DNA of 64,000 bases from Streptomyces sp. NBC_01485 (GTDB lineage: Bacteria > Actinomycetota > Actinomycetes > Streptomycetales > Streptomycetaceae). The DNA lies in the NCBI RefSeq assembly GCF_036227125.1, contig NZ_CP109435.1, positions 4,526,001 through 4,590,000 of the forward strand, written 5' to 3'. The position numbers and the translations under genes were made by a program. Positions 25,674 through 34,950 of this stretch are shown piece by piece. Position 1 is the stretch's first letter, and every line of letters begins with the position of its first letter. The notes under the pieces are model-generated. The model did not search any database, was not told the DNA's origin, and saw nothing but the letters and a program-made list of their open reading frames with translations.

Positions 25674-26909
25674 TCAGACGACGGGCGGCACCTCGGGCAG
25701 CGGCCAGAGCAGCCCACCGATCTTGTCCGCGGTGTCCGTGAGCACCCTGTTGGTGAGGTGCTGGTAGCGGCGGCGCATCCGGGCGGACTTGCCCGGTTCC
25801 CAGCCCATGATCGCGTCGACGACCGTGTCCGGGACACCGAGGATCAGCAGCACGGTCGCCGCCGTGTGACGGGCGTCGTGGAGACGGCCTGTGCGCAGGC
25901 CCGCCGCCTTCAGGAGTTCCTTCCACTCGTGGTGGTCGGTGTTCGGGTTGAGGGGCTCGCCGATCGGGGAGGCGAAGACGTACCCCTTCTCCGTCCAGAG
26001 GTCGCCGGCCAGTCGGCGGTCCCGCTCCTGCTCTCGCCGGTGCTGGAGCAGGAGCCGCACCAGTGGTTCGGGGATGCCGATGGGCCGACGTCCGGCGCGG
26101 GACTTGGTGTCCTTGGTCTCACGTCGGATGTTGACCTTCTGGGGGCAGTAGCCGGGCTTGCGCCCGCAGCGGTTGCCGCAGCCGTGCTCGTACCGGGGCC
26201 GTAGGCGGTTGCGGTGGACCGTCATGACCCGCAGCTCGAAGTCGACGTCCGTCCACTTGAGCCCGAGGACCTCGCCCTGACGCAGTCCGAGTGCCAGGGA
26301 TATGACCCAACGCGCCGGGTGTCGGCTCTTGTTGGCCAGGTCGAGGAGCTTCTGCACCTCCTCGACCGTGTAGGGCTCGACCTCTTCCTCCTCCAGGCGT
26401 GGCGCCTTGGCGACGGAGGCGGGGTTGACGGTGAGGTGACCTCGGCGCACCGCCTCGTTGAGGGCCGTGCGCACGGTGCGGTGGACCTGGTGCGCGGTAC
26501 CGGCGGCGCTGCCGGCCTTCCGCATCTTGGCGTAGAAGCGCTCCAGGTGCTCGGGCTCCAGCTTGGGGAGGCGGTGCGCGCCGAGGCCGGGGATGAGGTG
26601 GTGGTAGACGGCGACGCGGTAGCCGTCGATGGTGTTCTCGCCCACGTGTGGTGCAGCGATGTTCTCGACCCAGTGGGTCAGCCAGGTCGTGACGGTCCAG
26701 GTCTGCCCGGCCTTGCCGACGGTGCCGGAGTCGCGCTTGCGTTCCAGTTCGCGGACCGCCTTGGTGGCGTCGGCGCGGGTCTTGCGCTTGACGTGGCGCC
26801 GGTCGGGCTTGCCGTCATCCTTGACGCCGACGGTCACGTAGCCGTGCCACTTGCCGTCCTTGCCGAGAAAGATCGAGGAGGCGCCGTTGGGCTGGCGGGA
26901 GTTGGCCAT
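25674..26909 (-). CDS. int: Tyrosine recombinase/integrase of element 1
   Basis: Site-specific recombinase, 411 residues, acting at the tRNA-Ser att sites. An AP2-like arm-binding N-terminus (SIFLGKDGKWHGYVTVG) is followed by a SAM-like core-binding domain (about 65-160) and the catalytic domain: Arg in LALGLRQGEVLGLKW, HDARHTAATVLL (His-x-x-Arg) and the nucleophile Tyr in MRRRYQHLT. A cysteine/histidine insert (HGCGNRCGRKPGYCPQK) interrupts the catalytic domain. The gene for an excisionase-like protein is directly upstream. It is closely similar to the truncated integrase at 49763-50707. Confidence 0.95.
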   Translation of the reverse strand: MANSRQPNGASSIFLGKDGKWHGYVTVGVKDDGKPDRRHVKRKTRADATKAVRELERKRDSGTVGKAGQTWTVTTWLTHWVENIAAPHVGENTIDGYRVAVYHHLIPGLGAHRLPKLEPEHLERFYAKMRKAGSAAGTAHQVHRTVRTALNEAVRRGHLTVNPASVAKAPRLEEEEVEPYTVEEVQKLLDLANKSRHPARWVISLALGLRQGEVLGLKWTDVDFELRVMTVHRNRLRPRYEHGCGNRCGRKPGYCPQKVNIRRETKDTKSRAGRRPIGIPEPLVRLLLQHRREQERDRRLAGDLWTEKGYVFASPIGEPLNPNTDHHEWKELLKAAGLRTGRLHDARHTAATVLLILGVPDTVVDAIMGWEPGKSARMRRRYQHLTNRVLTDTADKIGGLLWPLPEVPPVV

Positions 26910-26920
26910 GTCCGCCCCCT

Positions 26921-27226
26921 TCAGGCCGCGAGGGCGACGGTCGGGGCGGGAGCCTGGGAGCGGCTGGCGAGGTAGGCGGCCAGGGCATCGGCAGGCACTC
27001 GGCGCAGGCGGCCTATGCGGACGGACTGGACCTCGCCGGAGGCGATGAGCGCGTACATGGTGGTGCGTCCGACACCGAGGCGACGGGCGGCCTCCTCGAC
27101 GGTGAGCGCGGCGAGAGTCGCGTCAGGGGTGGGTGCCGTGTGTTCCAGCACGAGAGTGCGGAGCCGCTGCTCGGGGACGCCGAGCGCGTCGGCGATACGG
27201 GTGAGCGGGGGCAGGGTGGTGGGCAT
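26921..27226 (-). CDS. xis: Excisionase-like helix-turn-helix protein
   Basis: A 101-residue MerR/excisionase-type protein. ATG 27226 (MPTTLPPLTRIADALG) is preferred, with AAGGCGAT upstream. The DNA-binding part is LTVEEAARRLGVGRTTMYALIASGEVQSVRIGRLRRVPADALAAYL, written here in pieces: EEAARRLGVGRTTMYALI then VQSVRIGRLRRVPADAL. It lies 11 bases upstream of the integrase, the usual place for an excision directionality factor. A degenerate second copy exists at 47249-47463. Confidence 0.85.
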   Translation of the reverse strand: MPTTLPPLTRIADALGVPEQRLRTLVLEHTAPTPDATLAALTVEEAARRLGVGRTTMYALIASGEVQSVRIGRLRRVPADALAAYLASRSQAPAPTVALAA

Positions 27227-27402
27227 GCAGGATCGCCTTTCGGCGGTCACGGGGCAACGTGACCGCTGGACTGTCCGGGATGGGCGGTGGGCTTGGATCG
27301 GTGTCCGCGCTGGTGGCCCTCGGTGTTCGTAGCACCGAGGGACGGCGGTGGATGGGCTTCGAAGACCCCGTTCAGGCGCCAGAGGAGATCTCCGCCGAGC
27401 GG

Positions 27403-27909
27403 TTACTCGTCGTCGGCAGAACCGCTGCGGAGCGGATCCCCGGGCGAGTTCGGAGCCGGGTAGAACGAGAGGCTCCCCGGGTCGGGCTCGACGCCGAGAC
27501 GCTCGGCGATCTCGTCGTATCGGGCCTCGGCCGCCTCAAGTCTGGTCTTCGCGGCGTCGGCGAGATCTTGGGCGACTTGGTGCTCCTGTTCGGCCTTCTG
27601 AATGTCGAAGGCCGCTTCCTGCAACTCCCAGTGAGGATCGTCGCGGCTGGCGACAGCTTCGAGCAGGAAGTGACCAGCAGGGACGCCGAGAGCCTTGGCG
27701 AAGCCGAGGGCCTCGTTAAGGCTGATGCTCCGGGCACCGTTCTCGATCTTGGCGATCTGGGTCTGGTGCATCTTGAAGCCCAGGCGGCGCATGCGCTCCG
27801 CCATGTCCTCCTGGGACAGGCGGGCCGTCATGCGTAGGACCTTCAGGTTATGCGCCACCAGAGCTTCGCCCTCCGGCGGAGCCCAACGCTGCGGCTTGGC
27901 ATCGTCCAC
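27403..27909 (-). CDS. XRE-family transcriptional regulator of element 1
   Basis: A 168-residue cytoplasmic regulator. The helix-turn-helix occupies roughly residues 18-80 (LKVLRMTARLSQEDMAERM, TQIAKIENGARSISLNEA). A charged helical, probably coiled-coil, segment follows (about 105-140, QKAEQEHQVAQDLADAAKTR). It faces the DUF3631 gene across a 388-base divergent spacer and precedes xis-int on the same strand, so it probably represses excision and transfer functions of the element. Confidence 0.85.
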   Translation of the reverse strand: MDDAKPQRWAPPEGEALVAHNLKVLRMTARLSQEDMAERMRRLGFKMHQTQIAKIENGARSISLNEALGFAKALGVPAGHFLLEAVASRDDPHWELQEAAFDIQKAEQEHQVAQDLADAAKTRLEAAEARYDEIAERLGVEPDPGSLSFYPAPNSPGDPLRSGSADDE

Positions 27910-28297
27910 TTCTTTGACCTCCCTCCTCTTTCTCGGCCGGCGAAGGTAGCCATGCCTCCACCCTTAAACCATACCAGCATGGATACCCCAACCCGCAAGA
28001 GAATAGCCCCACATGTGGCACGCGTCACTATGGACTTGAGCAGCGAATATACCTGAGGGGATTAGTTTTCCGATGCACTGAAAGGTTGACTACGGGCGGA
28101 CGCTCGTGCACACTTATGCCATAAGGGCATCTACTGCCGAACCGCCAGGAGGTTGAATCGCCTAGGTGCCCCGAGGAACGCGAAAACCCCCGGCGCTACG
28201 AACACCGGGGGCTGCAGGAACCTCGCCACCGCCCATCCCAGGACAGTCGACCACGGCGGACCGGGTTGCCCCCCGGAGCCGCCGAGTGAGGATCTCC
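27910..28297. promoter_or_regulatory. Divergent control region of element 1
   Basis: 388 bases between the XRE regulator and the DUF3631 gene. AT-richer than the surroundings (27940-28140). It contains a hairpin CCCCCGGCG...CACCGGGGG at 28188-28213 in the presumed leader of the DUF3631 gene, which could act as an attenuator or terminator. An open frame starting at 28166 runs through the hairpin and is probably not used. Confidence 0.5.
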
Positions 28298-29488
28298 GTG
28301 AACGAGAGTACCGCCCCCGCCGCCCCTGCGGCATCCCTTCCGACCGGCACCCCGACACCGGACCGTGGGCAGCCGGACGCCGCCGCGCTGCTGGATGAGT
28401 TGCGCACCGCACTGGCCCGCTTCGTGGTCCTCCCGAGCGAGCAGGCACTGGACGCGACCGTGCTGTGGATCGCGGCCACCCACCTCCAGCAGGTGTGGCA
28501 GCACGCCCCACGTCTGGCTGTGGTCGGCCCGGCGAAGCGGTGTGGGAAGTCCCGCCTGCTCGACCTGCTCACCGAGACGGTCCACAGGCCCGTCATCACC
28601 ATGAACTTCACGGCAGCGGCCATCTTCCGCTCGATCTCGGACGAGCCGCCGACCCTCCTCGTGGACGAAGCCGACACCATCTTCGGCAGCCCCAAGGTCG
28701 CCGAGAAGAACGAGGAGATGCGCGGTCTGCTCAACGCCGGGCACCAGCGCGGCCGACCGGTACTACGAGTGGTCGGCAAGGAGCACACACCCCACTCCTT
28801 CGCGACCTTCGCCATGGCGGCGCTCGCCGGCATCGGCGACCTGCCCGACACGATCATGGACCGGTCCGTCGTGATCCGGATGCGCCGCCGGGCGGAAGGC
28901 GAGCAGGTGAGCCCGTACCGGACCCGCCGCGACAGCCCCAGCCTGCACGACCTGCGGGCCCGTCTCGCGCGCTGGGCCGCCTCGGTGAGCGAGCAGGCCC
29001 TGCACCTGGAGCCAGGGATGCCCGTCGAGGACCGGGCAGCCGACACCTGGGAGCCTCTGGTGATCGTCGCCGACCTCGCAGGCGGCACCTGGCCCGAGCG
29101 CGCCCGCACCGCGTGCGCGCAGATGGTCACCGCCGAGGCCCAGGCCGAGGAGGACAACCCCTCCAACGCCCGCATCCTCGCCGACATCCGCCGCGCCTTC
29201 GCCGCCGTCGGTGACCCCGAGAGCGTCTCCACCGACGCCCTGCTCTACCGCCTCAACTCCGACCCCGAAGCCCCCTGGGCTGAGGCCGGGCGGGGCGGGC
29301 TCAACCCGCGCGCCCTGTCCGGGCTGCTGCGCGAGTACGGCATCCGCTCCGGCAACGTCCGCATGCCCGACGGCACCCAGCTCAAGGGCTACACCCGGGC
29401 GAAGTTCACCGACGCCTGGAAGCGCTACTGCCCCACCGTCCACCCCGAGACCGGCCCGGACGACGCCAGAGACGTACGGACCGACTGA
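28298..29488 (+). CDS. DUF3631-domain ATP-binding protein
   Basis: A 396-residue protein from GTG 28298 with GAGGA five bases upstream; an upstream start at 28166 would add a low-complexity stretch. A P-loop is visible (VVGPAKRCGKSRLLDLL) with a Walker B-like LLVDEADTIFG, so it binds ATP. DUF3631 is also found at the end of replication or primase-like proteins of actinobacterial elements and phages; here it stands alone. It follows the control region and starts the plus-strand module leading to the relaxase, so a role in element replication or maintenance is plausible but not shown. Confidence 0.8.
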   Translation: MNESTAPAAPAASLPTGTPTPDRGQPDAAALLDELRTALARFVVLPSEQALDATVLWIAATHLQQVWQHAPRLAVVGPAKRCGKSRLLDLLTETVHRPVITMNFTAAAIFRSISDEPPTLLVDEADTIFGSPKVAEKNEEMRGLLNAGHQRGRPVLRVVGKEHTPHSFATFAMAALAGIGDLPDTIMDRSVVIRMRRRAEGEQVSPYRTRRDSPSLHDLRARLARWAASVSEQALHLEPGMPVEDRAADTWEPLVIVADLAGGTWPERARTACAQMVTAEAQAEEDNPSNARILADIRRAFAAVGDPESVSTDALLYRLNSDPEAPWAEAGRGGLNPRALSGLLREYGIRSGNVRMPDGTQLKGYTRAKFTDAWKRYCPTVHPETGPDDARDVRTD

Positions 29489-29897
29489 CCCCCGCGTGGG
29501 TGCCGCCGCCGACCGTTCGACGGCGGCACCCACGACGGGCACCCCGCTACGGGCGCGGACGCCGCCGAAGGACAATCCCGGTCCATATCCGTCTCGTGCC
29601 GTCCCTGCCGTATAAGCGCAGGTCAAAGCAGCTCCGGCCAAGACGGCACAGCTTCCCAAGACGGATAGGCATCCGTCCCGGGCTCCGAGCCGACGGCACC
29701 AGCACTCCTGTCGAGCCAACGGGTGCGACCACGGCCGCCGAGCCGACGCCGTACGGCAGGACGCGTCCGGACGGCGCTGAGACACCGTACAGAACACCTG
29801 CCGTCCCGCCCCTGACCTGCACCGTCAACGGCAAGACGGCCAAGACGGATCACCACTCACCCCCACCCAAGACCGCACCCCGAGGGGGACCACACCC
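29489..29897. other. Intergenic region, no gene seen
   Basis: 409 bases between the DUF3631 and DUF2637 genes. Locally less GC-rich near 29610-29670 (CAAAGCAGCTCCGGCCAAG), possibly a promoter for the downstream module. Open frames across it look like chance reading. Confidence 0.4.
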
Positions 29898-30896
29898 ATG
29901 CCCGACACCGCCATACCCACCACGCCCGCCACGCCCACCAGCCGCCACCGCGCCACATCGTGGGACCGGTTCGCCATCGTCCTGCTCGGCATCGCCGGAT
30001 GCGCGCTTTCCTACGATGCGCTGCGGCAGATGGCCACCGCCGTCCACGTCCGCCCCCACCTGACCTACCTCTTCCCCGTCGTGATCGACGGCTTCATCGC
30101 CTACGGCGTCCGCGCCCTGCTGGTTCTGCGCGAGGCCCCGCTGCCGGCGCGCCTGTACGCGTGGACCCTGTTCATCGCCGCCACCGCCGCCAGTATCTGG
30201 GCCAACGGTCTGCACGCCCTCGACCTCAACCAGCCCGGCACCGTGGACCTCCATCTCGACGACATCACCGTCACCGTCCTGTCCGCGATCGCTCCGCTTG
30301 CATTGGCCGGAGCCACCCACCTACACATCCTGATCACCCGCTACGGCGGCACCGACCCGGCAGGAACGTCGGTTCACCCCACCACCGCACGGGTTCCGTA
30401 CCGGCACCAGCAGGCCGACGGAACCCTGTCGGCGGATCCGTCCCAGCAGCGGAAGCGGCTTGAGCGGCACGACCTGCCTCAGCCCCAGCAGGCCGGGATC
30501 GCGCAGCCCGGCGAAGCAACGGTTCCGGGCGCCCTGGGGTCCGGAAGCGTCGATCTGGACAGCGGCACGGGAACCGTGCCGCCGGCCGGCTCCCCGCACA
30601 GCGAGTCCGAGGACGAGCCCGACGGTGCAGACCAGGGGCAGGACGAGGGTTCCGTACCGCGCGCTCAGAGCCAGGGCGGACGCCCACCTATGGCGTCCCT
30701 GGAGCGGCTGGCCGAGGTGATCACCGCAGCCCACCCGGACCCGGATGCAATCACTCGCGACAGCGCCCGCAAGGCCCTGTCCGAATCCGGGCTCGGCGCC
30801 GGAACCGTCCGCCTGACCGAGGCCATCACCCTGGTCCGCCGCGCCGCCCAGGCCCGCGAGCACCCGGACCAGCGACCCCTCGCCGACCGGACCTGA
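29898..30896 (+). CDS. DUF2637 membrane protein
   Basis: A 332-residue protein typical of actinobacterial integrative elements and plasmids. Residues 24-150 have four or five membrane helices (FAIVLLGIAGCALSY, LTYLFPVVIDGFIAYGV, LYAWTLFIAATAASIWANG, VLSAIAPLALAGATHLHI). The C-terminal 180 residues are hydrophilic and end in a helical segment SLERLAEVITAAHPDPDAI that resembles a DNA-binding helix-turn-helix. It lies upstream of mobC and the relaxase; a role in DNA transfer at the membrane is an inference. Confidence 0.8.
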   Translation: MPDTAIPTTPATPTSRHRATSWDRFAIVLLGIAGCALSYDALRQMATAVHVRPHLTYLFPVVIDGFIAYGVRALLVLREAPLPARLYAWTLFIAATAASIWANGLHALDLNQPGTVDLHLDDITVTVLSAIAPLALAGATHLHILITRYGGTDPAGTSVHPTTARVPYRHQQADGTLSADPSQQRKRLERHDLPQPQQAGIAQPGEATVPGALGSGSVDLDSGTGTVPPAGSPHSESEDEPDGADQGQDEGSVPRAQSQGGRPPMASLERLAEVITAAHPDPDAITRDSARKALSESGLGAGTVRLTEAITLVRRAAQAREHPDQRPLADRT

Positions 30897-30936
30897 ACCC
30901 ATCCGGACACCCATAGCCCACCCGATCCGGTAGGCC

Positions 30937-30968
30937 GGCGCGGCTGCCGACACCCCGGCAGCCGCGCC
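30937..30968. repeat. 13-bp perfect hairpin, possible terminator or part of oriT
   Basis: GGCGCGGCTGCCG (30937-30949) and its complement (30956-30968) with a 6-base loop, in the 200 bases before mobC. The position just upstream of the relaxosome genes fits an origin of transfer, but a terminator for the DUF2637 gene is equally possible. Confidence 0.55.
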
Positions 30969-31096
30969 ACCAGCAGCCCCCTATCCCAGAACCGCAGCAC
31001 CGCAAAACCGCTGGCCGCCCGGACCATCCCACCCGTACGCCCCGGACAGCGCAGGGGTGCCCACAGCCCCCGCGCGCCCCGACAGGAGACAATGCA

Positions 31097-31822
31097 GTGA
31101 GGAAGAGGTCGCACCTCGACGACAACAAGACCGAAGGTCCGGATCAGCCATCGAAGTCCGTTGACCTGAAGGCCCTTTGGCGCCGAGCCTTTGGTAAAGG
31201 GGCTCCTGGCGGAGCCAGTAGTACCCCGAGTCCGACTCATGGCCAGTCTTCGGGGGTCTCCGCCCCGGGGGTGGCGGAGACGGCCCGGCGCCAGGGGGCG
31301 CCGGACCAGGGGGTCGGGGCCGAGGGCGGCTCCGACCTGGACACGCTTCACTCCGTCCAGCAAGCCGTCCTGCGCCCCGCAGACAGCCCAGCCGTCGCCG
31401 CCGGCGAGCCTGCCGTGCAGAGCGTGCAGCCCACGATCCGCCGCTTCACAGGCACCAAGCGGGTCGTGCGCGTCGGCCCGCTGCGCTTCACCGGCGACGA
31501 GCACACCCAGCTTCAGGAGGCATCTGCCGAGCACGGGTACAAGGGCGACTCCGGCTTCGCCGCCGACATCGTCCTCGCCTTCGTCACCGGCCGGTTCACC
31601 GCCAACCTGCCCCTGTCCGAGGACCGCCGCCGCACCCACATTTTCCGCGCCCAAGTACTGCGCCAGCTCAACCGGATCGGCGTCAACGTCAACCAGATCG
31701 CCCGCGCCCTCAACAGCGACCACACCCCACCCGACATACGTCAGCGCCTGGACGAACTCCACGACCTGCTGGAGCTGATCGCCGAGGCCCTGCGCGAGCC
31801 TGCCGACCCGCGGGAGGTCTGA
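31097..31822 (+). CDS. mobC: MobC-like relaxosome accessory protein
   Basis: A 241-residue protein. The first 110 residues are low in complexity; the C-terminal half is the MobC-type core: RVGPLRFTGDEHTQLQEAS and then RAQVLRQLNRIGVNVNQIARALN. The motif LNRIGVNVNQIARALN is a hallmark of MobC proteins that help the relaxase nick oriT. GTG 31097 has AGGAG eight bases upstream. The relaxase gene follows after five bases, so they form one operon. Confidence 0.88.
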   Translation: MRKRSHLDDNKTEGPDQPSKSVDLKALWRRAFGKGAPGGASSTPSPTHGQSSGVSAPGVAETARRQGAPDQGVGAEGGSDLDTLHSVQQAVLRPADSPAVAAGEPAVQSVQPTIRRFTGTKRVVRVGPLRFTGDEHTQLQEASAEHGYKGDSGFAADIVLAFVTGRFTANLPLSEDRRRTHIFRAQVLRQLNRIGVNVNQIARALNSDHTPPDIRQRLDELHDLLELIAEALREPADPREV

Positions 31823-31827
31823 CCAGC

Positions 31828-33543
31828 GTGATCGCCGCCATCAAGCCCGCCGGGGCCAACACCCGGGGCCTGCTCGCGTACCTCTACGGCCGCGGAACCC
31901 ACGACGAGCACTTCGACCCGCACATCGTGGCGGGCTTCGCGATGCTCGGCATGCCCGACCCCGGCCGCGACGAGAACGCCACCCTCACCGAACTCGGCCA
32001 CTACCTCGACGAGCCGGTCTCCCTGCGCAACAGCGAGTTCGGCAAGCCGGTCACCGACCACGTCTGGCACTGCCCGGTCCGAGCCGCCCCCGAGGACCGC
32101 CACCTCTCCGACGCCGAGTGGGGCGAGATCGCCCAGCGCATCGTCCAAGCGGCCGGCATCGCCCCCGCCGGTGACGACCTGGGCTGCCGCTGGATCGCCG
32201 TACGCCACGCCGACGACCACATCCACATCCTCGCCACCACCGTCCGCGAAGACGGACGGCGTCCCAAGCTCCACGACAGCGGCCTCCGCGTCGGCGACGC
32301 CTGCCGCGAGATCGAGAATGACTACGGGCTGCGCCGCTTGAAGAAGGGCAACCGCACCGCCGCCCGCCGCCCCACCCAGGCCGAGATGCACAAAGCCGAA
32401 CGCCTTGGCTGGGAACAGCCCAGCCCCGAGTGGCTCCAGGACCGCATCCGCGCGGCCATCCCCCACGTGACCAACGCCGAGGAATTCATCGCCTACCTCG
32501 AAGCCGGCGGCATCGGGGTCCAGGTCCGGCGCGGCCCGTCAGGGGACCTCCTCGGGTATGCCGTCGGCCGCCCCGGCGACGTCAACGAGGCCGGCGAGCA
32601 GATCTACCACCCCGGAAGCAAGATCTCCCCCGACCTCTCCCTGCCCAAAATCAAGGCCCGCCTCGAATCCAGCCGGCCCGAAGAACGCCCCACCGCGAGC
32701 CGTAGCCACCCCAACACCCCCTGGCACCAAGCCACCGACGCGCTCGACGTCCTCCACACCGACCTCGCCGACGACACACATGCCCAGGCCCACGTCACCG
32801 CCCTCGGTGAACTGCTGGAAGCCACCGCCCAGAAGGCACCCGCCAATCTGCGCGCCGAACTCCAGGCCGCTTCGAAGACGTTCAGCCGAGCGCAGCGGTC
32901 CCAGGTCCGGGCGGAAGACCGCGCCGCCCACGCCCTGCGTAGCGCGGCGCGCGACATCGTGCACACCGCCACCGGCCCCGACGGCAGCGTGTTCGCAGCC
33001 CTGATCGCAGCCCTCGTCTGGGCCGCCATCGTCGCCGGGCGCTGGCACGAAGCGAAGAACCACGCCCACCAGACCGACGCCGCCCGCCAGGCCGTCCAGC
33101 ACCTCCAGACAGCCGCCGACCACGCCCTCGCCCCGACACTCGCCGAACTCACAGCCCGCCCACCCAGGGAGGAAGCCCGCCGAGTTCTGGCCAGCGACGT
33201 ACGAGCAGCCGTCCCCGACCACGCCGAGCGAATCCTCGCCGACCCGGCCTGGCCCGCGCTCTCCACCGCCCTCGCCGACGCCGAAGCCCGCGGCCACCAA
33301 CCCCACCAACTCCTCAAGGAAGCCGCTGCCCAGCGCGAGCTGACCACCGCCCGCCAACCCGCACGCGTCCTCATCACCCGCATCCAGCACACCGGCCGAA
33401 ACCCCGCCCCCAACCGCCGTGCGGAAGCCGCCCGCCGACGCTCAGCCATCGCAGCATCAGTCACCGCCCAGCAGAGCCGTCCGCCTCAGTCCGCACCATT
33501 GGCGGCGACACCCGCTGAACAGCAGCACCGACAGCGCCGGTAG
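31828..33543 (+). CDS. Relaxase (MobA/VirD2-type nuclease)
   Basis: A 571-residue DNA-nicking mobilisation protein starting at GTG 31828. The N-terminal 200 residues hold the relaxase fold: MIAAIKPAGANTRGLLAYLYG, CPVRAAPEDRHLSD and the metal-binding HADDHIHI (127-134). The C-terminal half is helical with coiled-coil-like stretches rich in Ala, Arg and Glu. It would bind oriT and lead the strand to a coupling protein, which is not encoded here. Together with mobC it marks element 1 as mobilizable. Confidence 0.92.
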   Translation: MIAAIKPAGANTRGLLAYLYGRGTHDEHFDPHIVAGFAMLGMPDPGRDENATLTELGHYLDEPVSLRNSEFGKPVTDHVWHCPVRAAPEDRHLSDAEWGEIAQRIVQAAGIAPAGDDLGCRWIAVRHADDHIHILATTVREDGRRPKLHDSGLRVGDACREIENDYGLRRLKKGNRTAARRPTQAEMHKAERLGWEQPSPEWLQDRIRAAIPHVTNAEEFIAYLEAGGIGVQVRRGPSGDLLGYAVGRPGDVNEAGEQIYHPGSKISPDLSLPKIKARLESSRPEERPTASRSHPNTPWHQATDALDVLHTDLADDTHAQAHVTALGELLEATAQKAPANLRAELQAASKTFSRAQRSQVRAEDRAAHALRSAARDIVHTATGPDGSVFAALIAALVWAAIVAGRWHEAKNHAHQTDAARQAVQHLQTAADHALAPTLAELTARPPREEARRVLASDVRAAVPDHAERILADPAWPALSTALADAEARGHQPHQLLKEAAAQRELTTARQPARVLITRIQHTGRNPAPNRRAEAARRRSAIAASVTAQQSRPPQSAPLAATPAEQQHRQRR

Positions 33544-34394
33544 GCACCTTGCGCTCCAAGTGCCAGACGGGCATTGCCAAGCGAGACTGATGCCTTGGTC
33601 GATCGCGGATAGCGGTGGCGAGGGCGTTGTGCGGTTTCGCTCCGCTCCCTACAGCTTTTGCGACTGAGAGTCGGCGGGATCCGCAGCGATGCGTGGAGCT
33701 GGCCGCACCCCGCTGCATGGAGGGCGCGATCACCGTGAATGTCATTGTATGGCAGGGCATACGACATGGAATCTGGGTGATCTACGCGAGTAGCGATGAT
33801 CATCCAAAAATTCCGGCCATCCACCCTCTTTATGGTCGATCCATTCTCGCCATATTGCTCGCGGCCATGAGTCGGTACGCTCGGGCGCCAGATCCGGGCC
33901 GACCTGGGCTAACATCAATTTTCAGCCAGTAATAAGCGGGCGGTTCTCTTTGCTCTATCGGCTGACTTCCCTGGTCAGGTGGGCTGCAGAGAGTCGACCT
34001 GCTGGGGAAAAGTTCAGCCACGCAAAACTTCCCACGCCTGAACCGGAATGAAATACTCCAAGGTGATCAACGGGTCGCGTGATGTGCGTCACTCGTGTTC
34101 TGCTTGCTCCTGGTGGGTAAAGGTTTTCTATAGTGAGTGCTGTGACGGGGAACGACCAATGATCGCCACGCTGAAGCAGTGACGTAATGACACGGGGGCT
34201 ACGTGCAGCAACTCTCTAATTTCCGCGAGAGTCTGTCCGGCTGTCCGCATTGCATTTTCAGCTGATGTGCGCGCAATAATCATCCGAATCACTTGCGTGG
34301 CACTAACCTCCGAGTATTTCGGCAACCGCATCGCGGGGGATCTGTTTTTCGTTGCGGAAGATCCGACCATTGATAGAACTAAAGGGAGAGTGTC
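33544..34394. promoter_or_regulatory. Long intergenic region before the linaridin-type cluster
   Basis: 851 bases, markedly AT-richer than the flanking genes, with no convincing gene. A TATAGT at about 34129 preceded by TTGCTC could be a promoter, and a second weak candidate lies just before the first precursor gene (TTGCGG...TAGAAC, 34353-34380). It probably holds the main promoter of the cluster. A 67-codon minus-strand frame (34128-34331) is open but unconvincing. Confidence 0.45.
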
Positions 34395-34589
34395 ATGGCT
34401 GAGATAGCAGCATTCATGAACAGACTGGAGATGTCCCCTCTCAAGGAGGGCATGGCCAAGACCGGCGGATCGCCGATCATGGCCACCCCCGCGGTCGTCG
34501 CCGTTCCGGCCGGCGCCAAGATCGCGGCGGCGGCGGTGGCGTTCACCATCCCCGTCGGCGCGTACGTAACCGGGCGCATCTTCGGCTGA
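34395..34589 (+). CDS. Linaridin-type precursor peptide 1
   Basis: A 64-residue peptide with GGGAG before its ATG. Residues 27-32 are PIMATP, the PxxxTP motif that precedes the core in linaridins (cypemycin has PAMATP). The predicted core is therefore Ala33-Gly64, 32 residues, hydrophobic and rich in Ala, Val and Gly, with only Thr51 and Thr59 available for dehydration and no Cys. The C-terminus VGAYVTGRIFG shares V54, G55, A56, Y57, G60, R61 and G64 with precursor 2 at identical positions. A second precursor and a complete set of modifying genes follow. Confidence 0.8.
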   Translation: MAEIAAFMNRLEMSPLKEGMAKTGGSPIMATPAVVAVPAGAKIAAAAVAFTIPVGAYVTGRIFG

Positions 34590-34604
34590 GGCGGGGAGAT
34601 CTCG

Positions 34605-34799
34605 ATGAACCAGATCACAGAGAGCGCGCGCAAGGCTGCGTCGCCGACCCTGTCCGAGGTGCAAAGCGACAAGGTCGTGCGAATGATGCCGGTGGCCTTC
34701 ACCCCCAGCGTCATAGCACTGTGCCCCTACGCGGCCGGCGGGCTGGCTGCGGGCGCCGCGGTGGTCGGTGCCTATGAGGCTGGGCGCGCGGCCGGCTGA
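34605..34799 (+). CDS. Linaridin-type precursor peptide 2
   Basis: Also 64 residues, 15 bases after precursor 1, with GGGGAG before its ATG. The PxxxTP motif is PVAFTP (29-34), giving a core Ser35-Gly64 of 30 residues with one Ser (35) and one Cys (40). The leader differs from precursor 1 but the C-terminal pattern VGAYxxGRxxG aligns at the same residue numbers. Cys40 is not C-terminal and no decarboxylase is encoded, so an aminovinyl-cysteine ring is unlikely. Two peptides could form a pair or two separate products. Confidence 0.8.
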   Translation: MNQITESARKAASPTLSEVQSDKVVRMMPVAFTPSVIALCPYAAGGLAAGAAVVGAYEAGRAAG

Positions 34800-34950
34800 G
34801 TCACACCCGCTGCCTGCGCTCTGAGCGCGGGCCTGTAACGGTACCTGTGGAGTGACATTCCGTGGGTGCACGAAGCTGTCGGGCCGCGCGCCAATCGCGG
34901 CCCGACAGCTTTCCCATGTTAGCCGACCCGCTGACGAGTCAGGAGGAATT

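Noticed and set aside
28166..28297. Upstream start at 28166 for the DUF3631 gene
   Set aside because: The added segment is low complexity and crosses a hairpin; GTG 28298 has a clear ribosome site.
34128..34331. 67-codon minus-strand frame in the region before the linaridin-type precursors
   Set aside because: Some normal-looking sequence (SEVSATQVIRMIIART) but no ribosome site or family match; left as intergenic.
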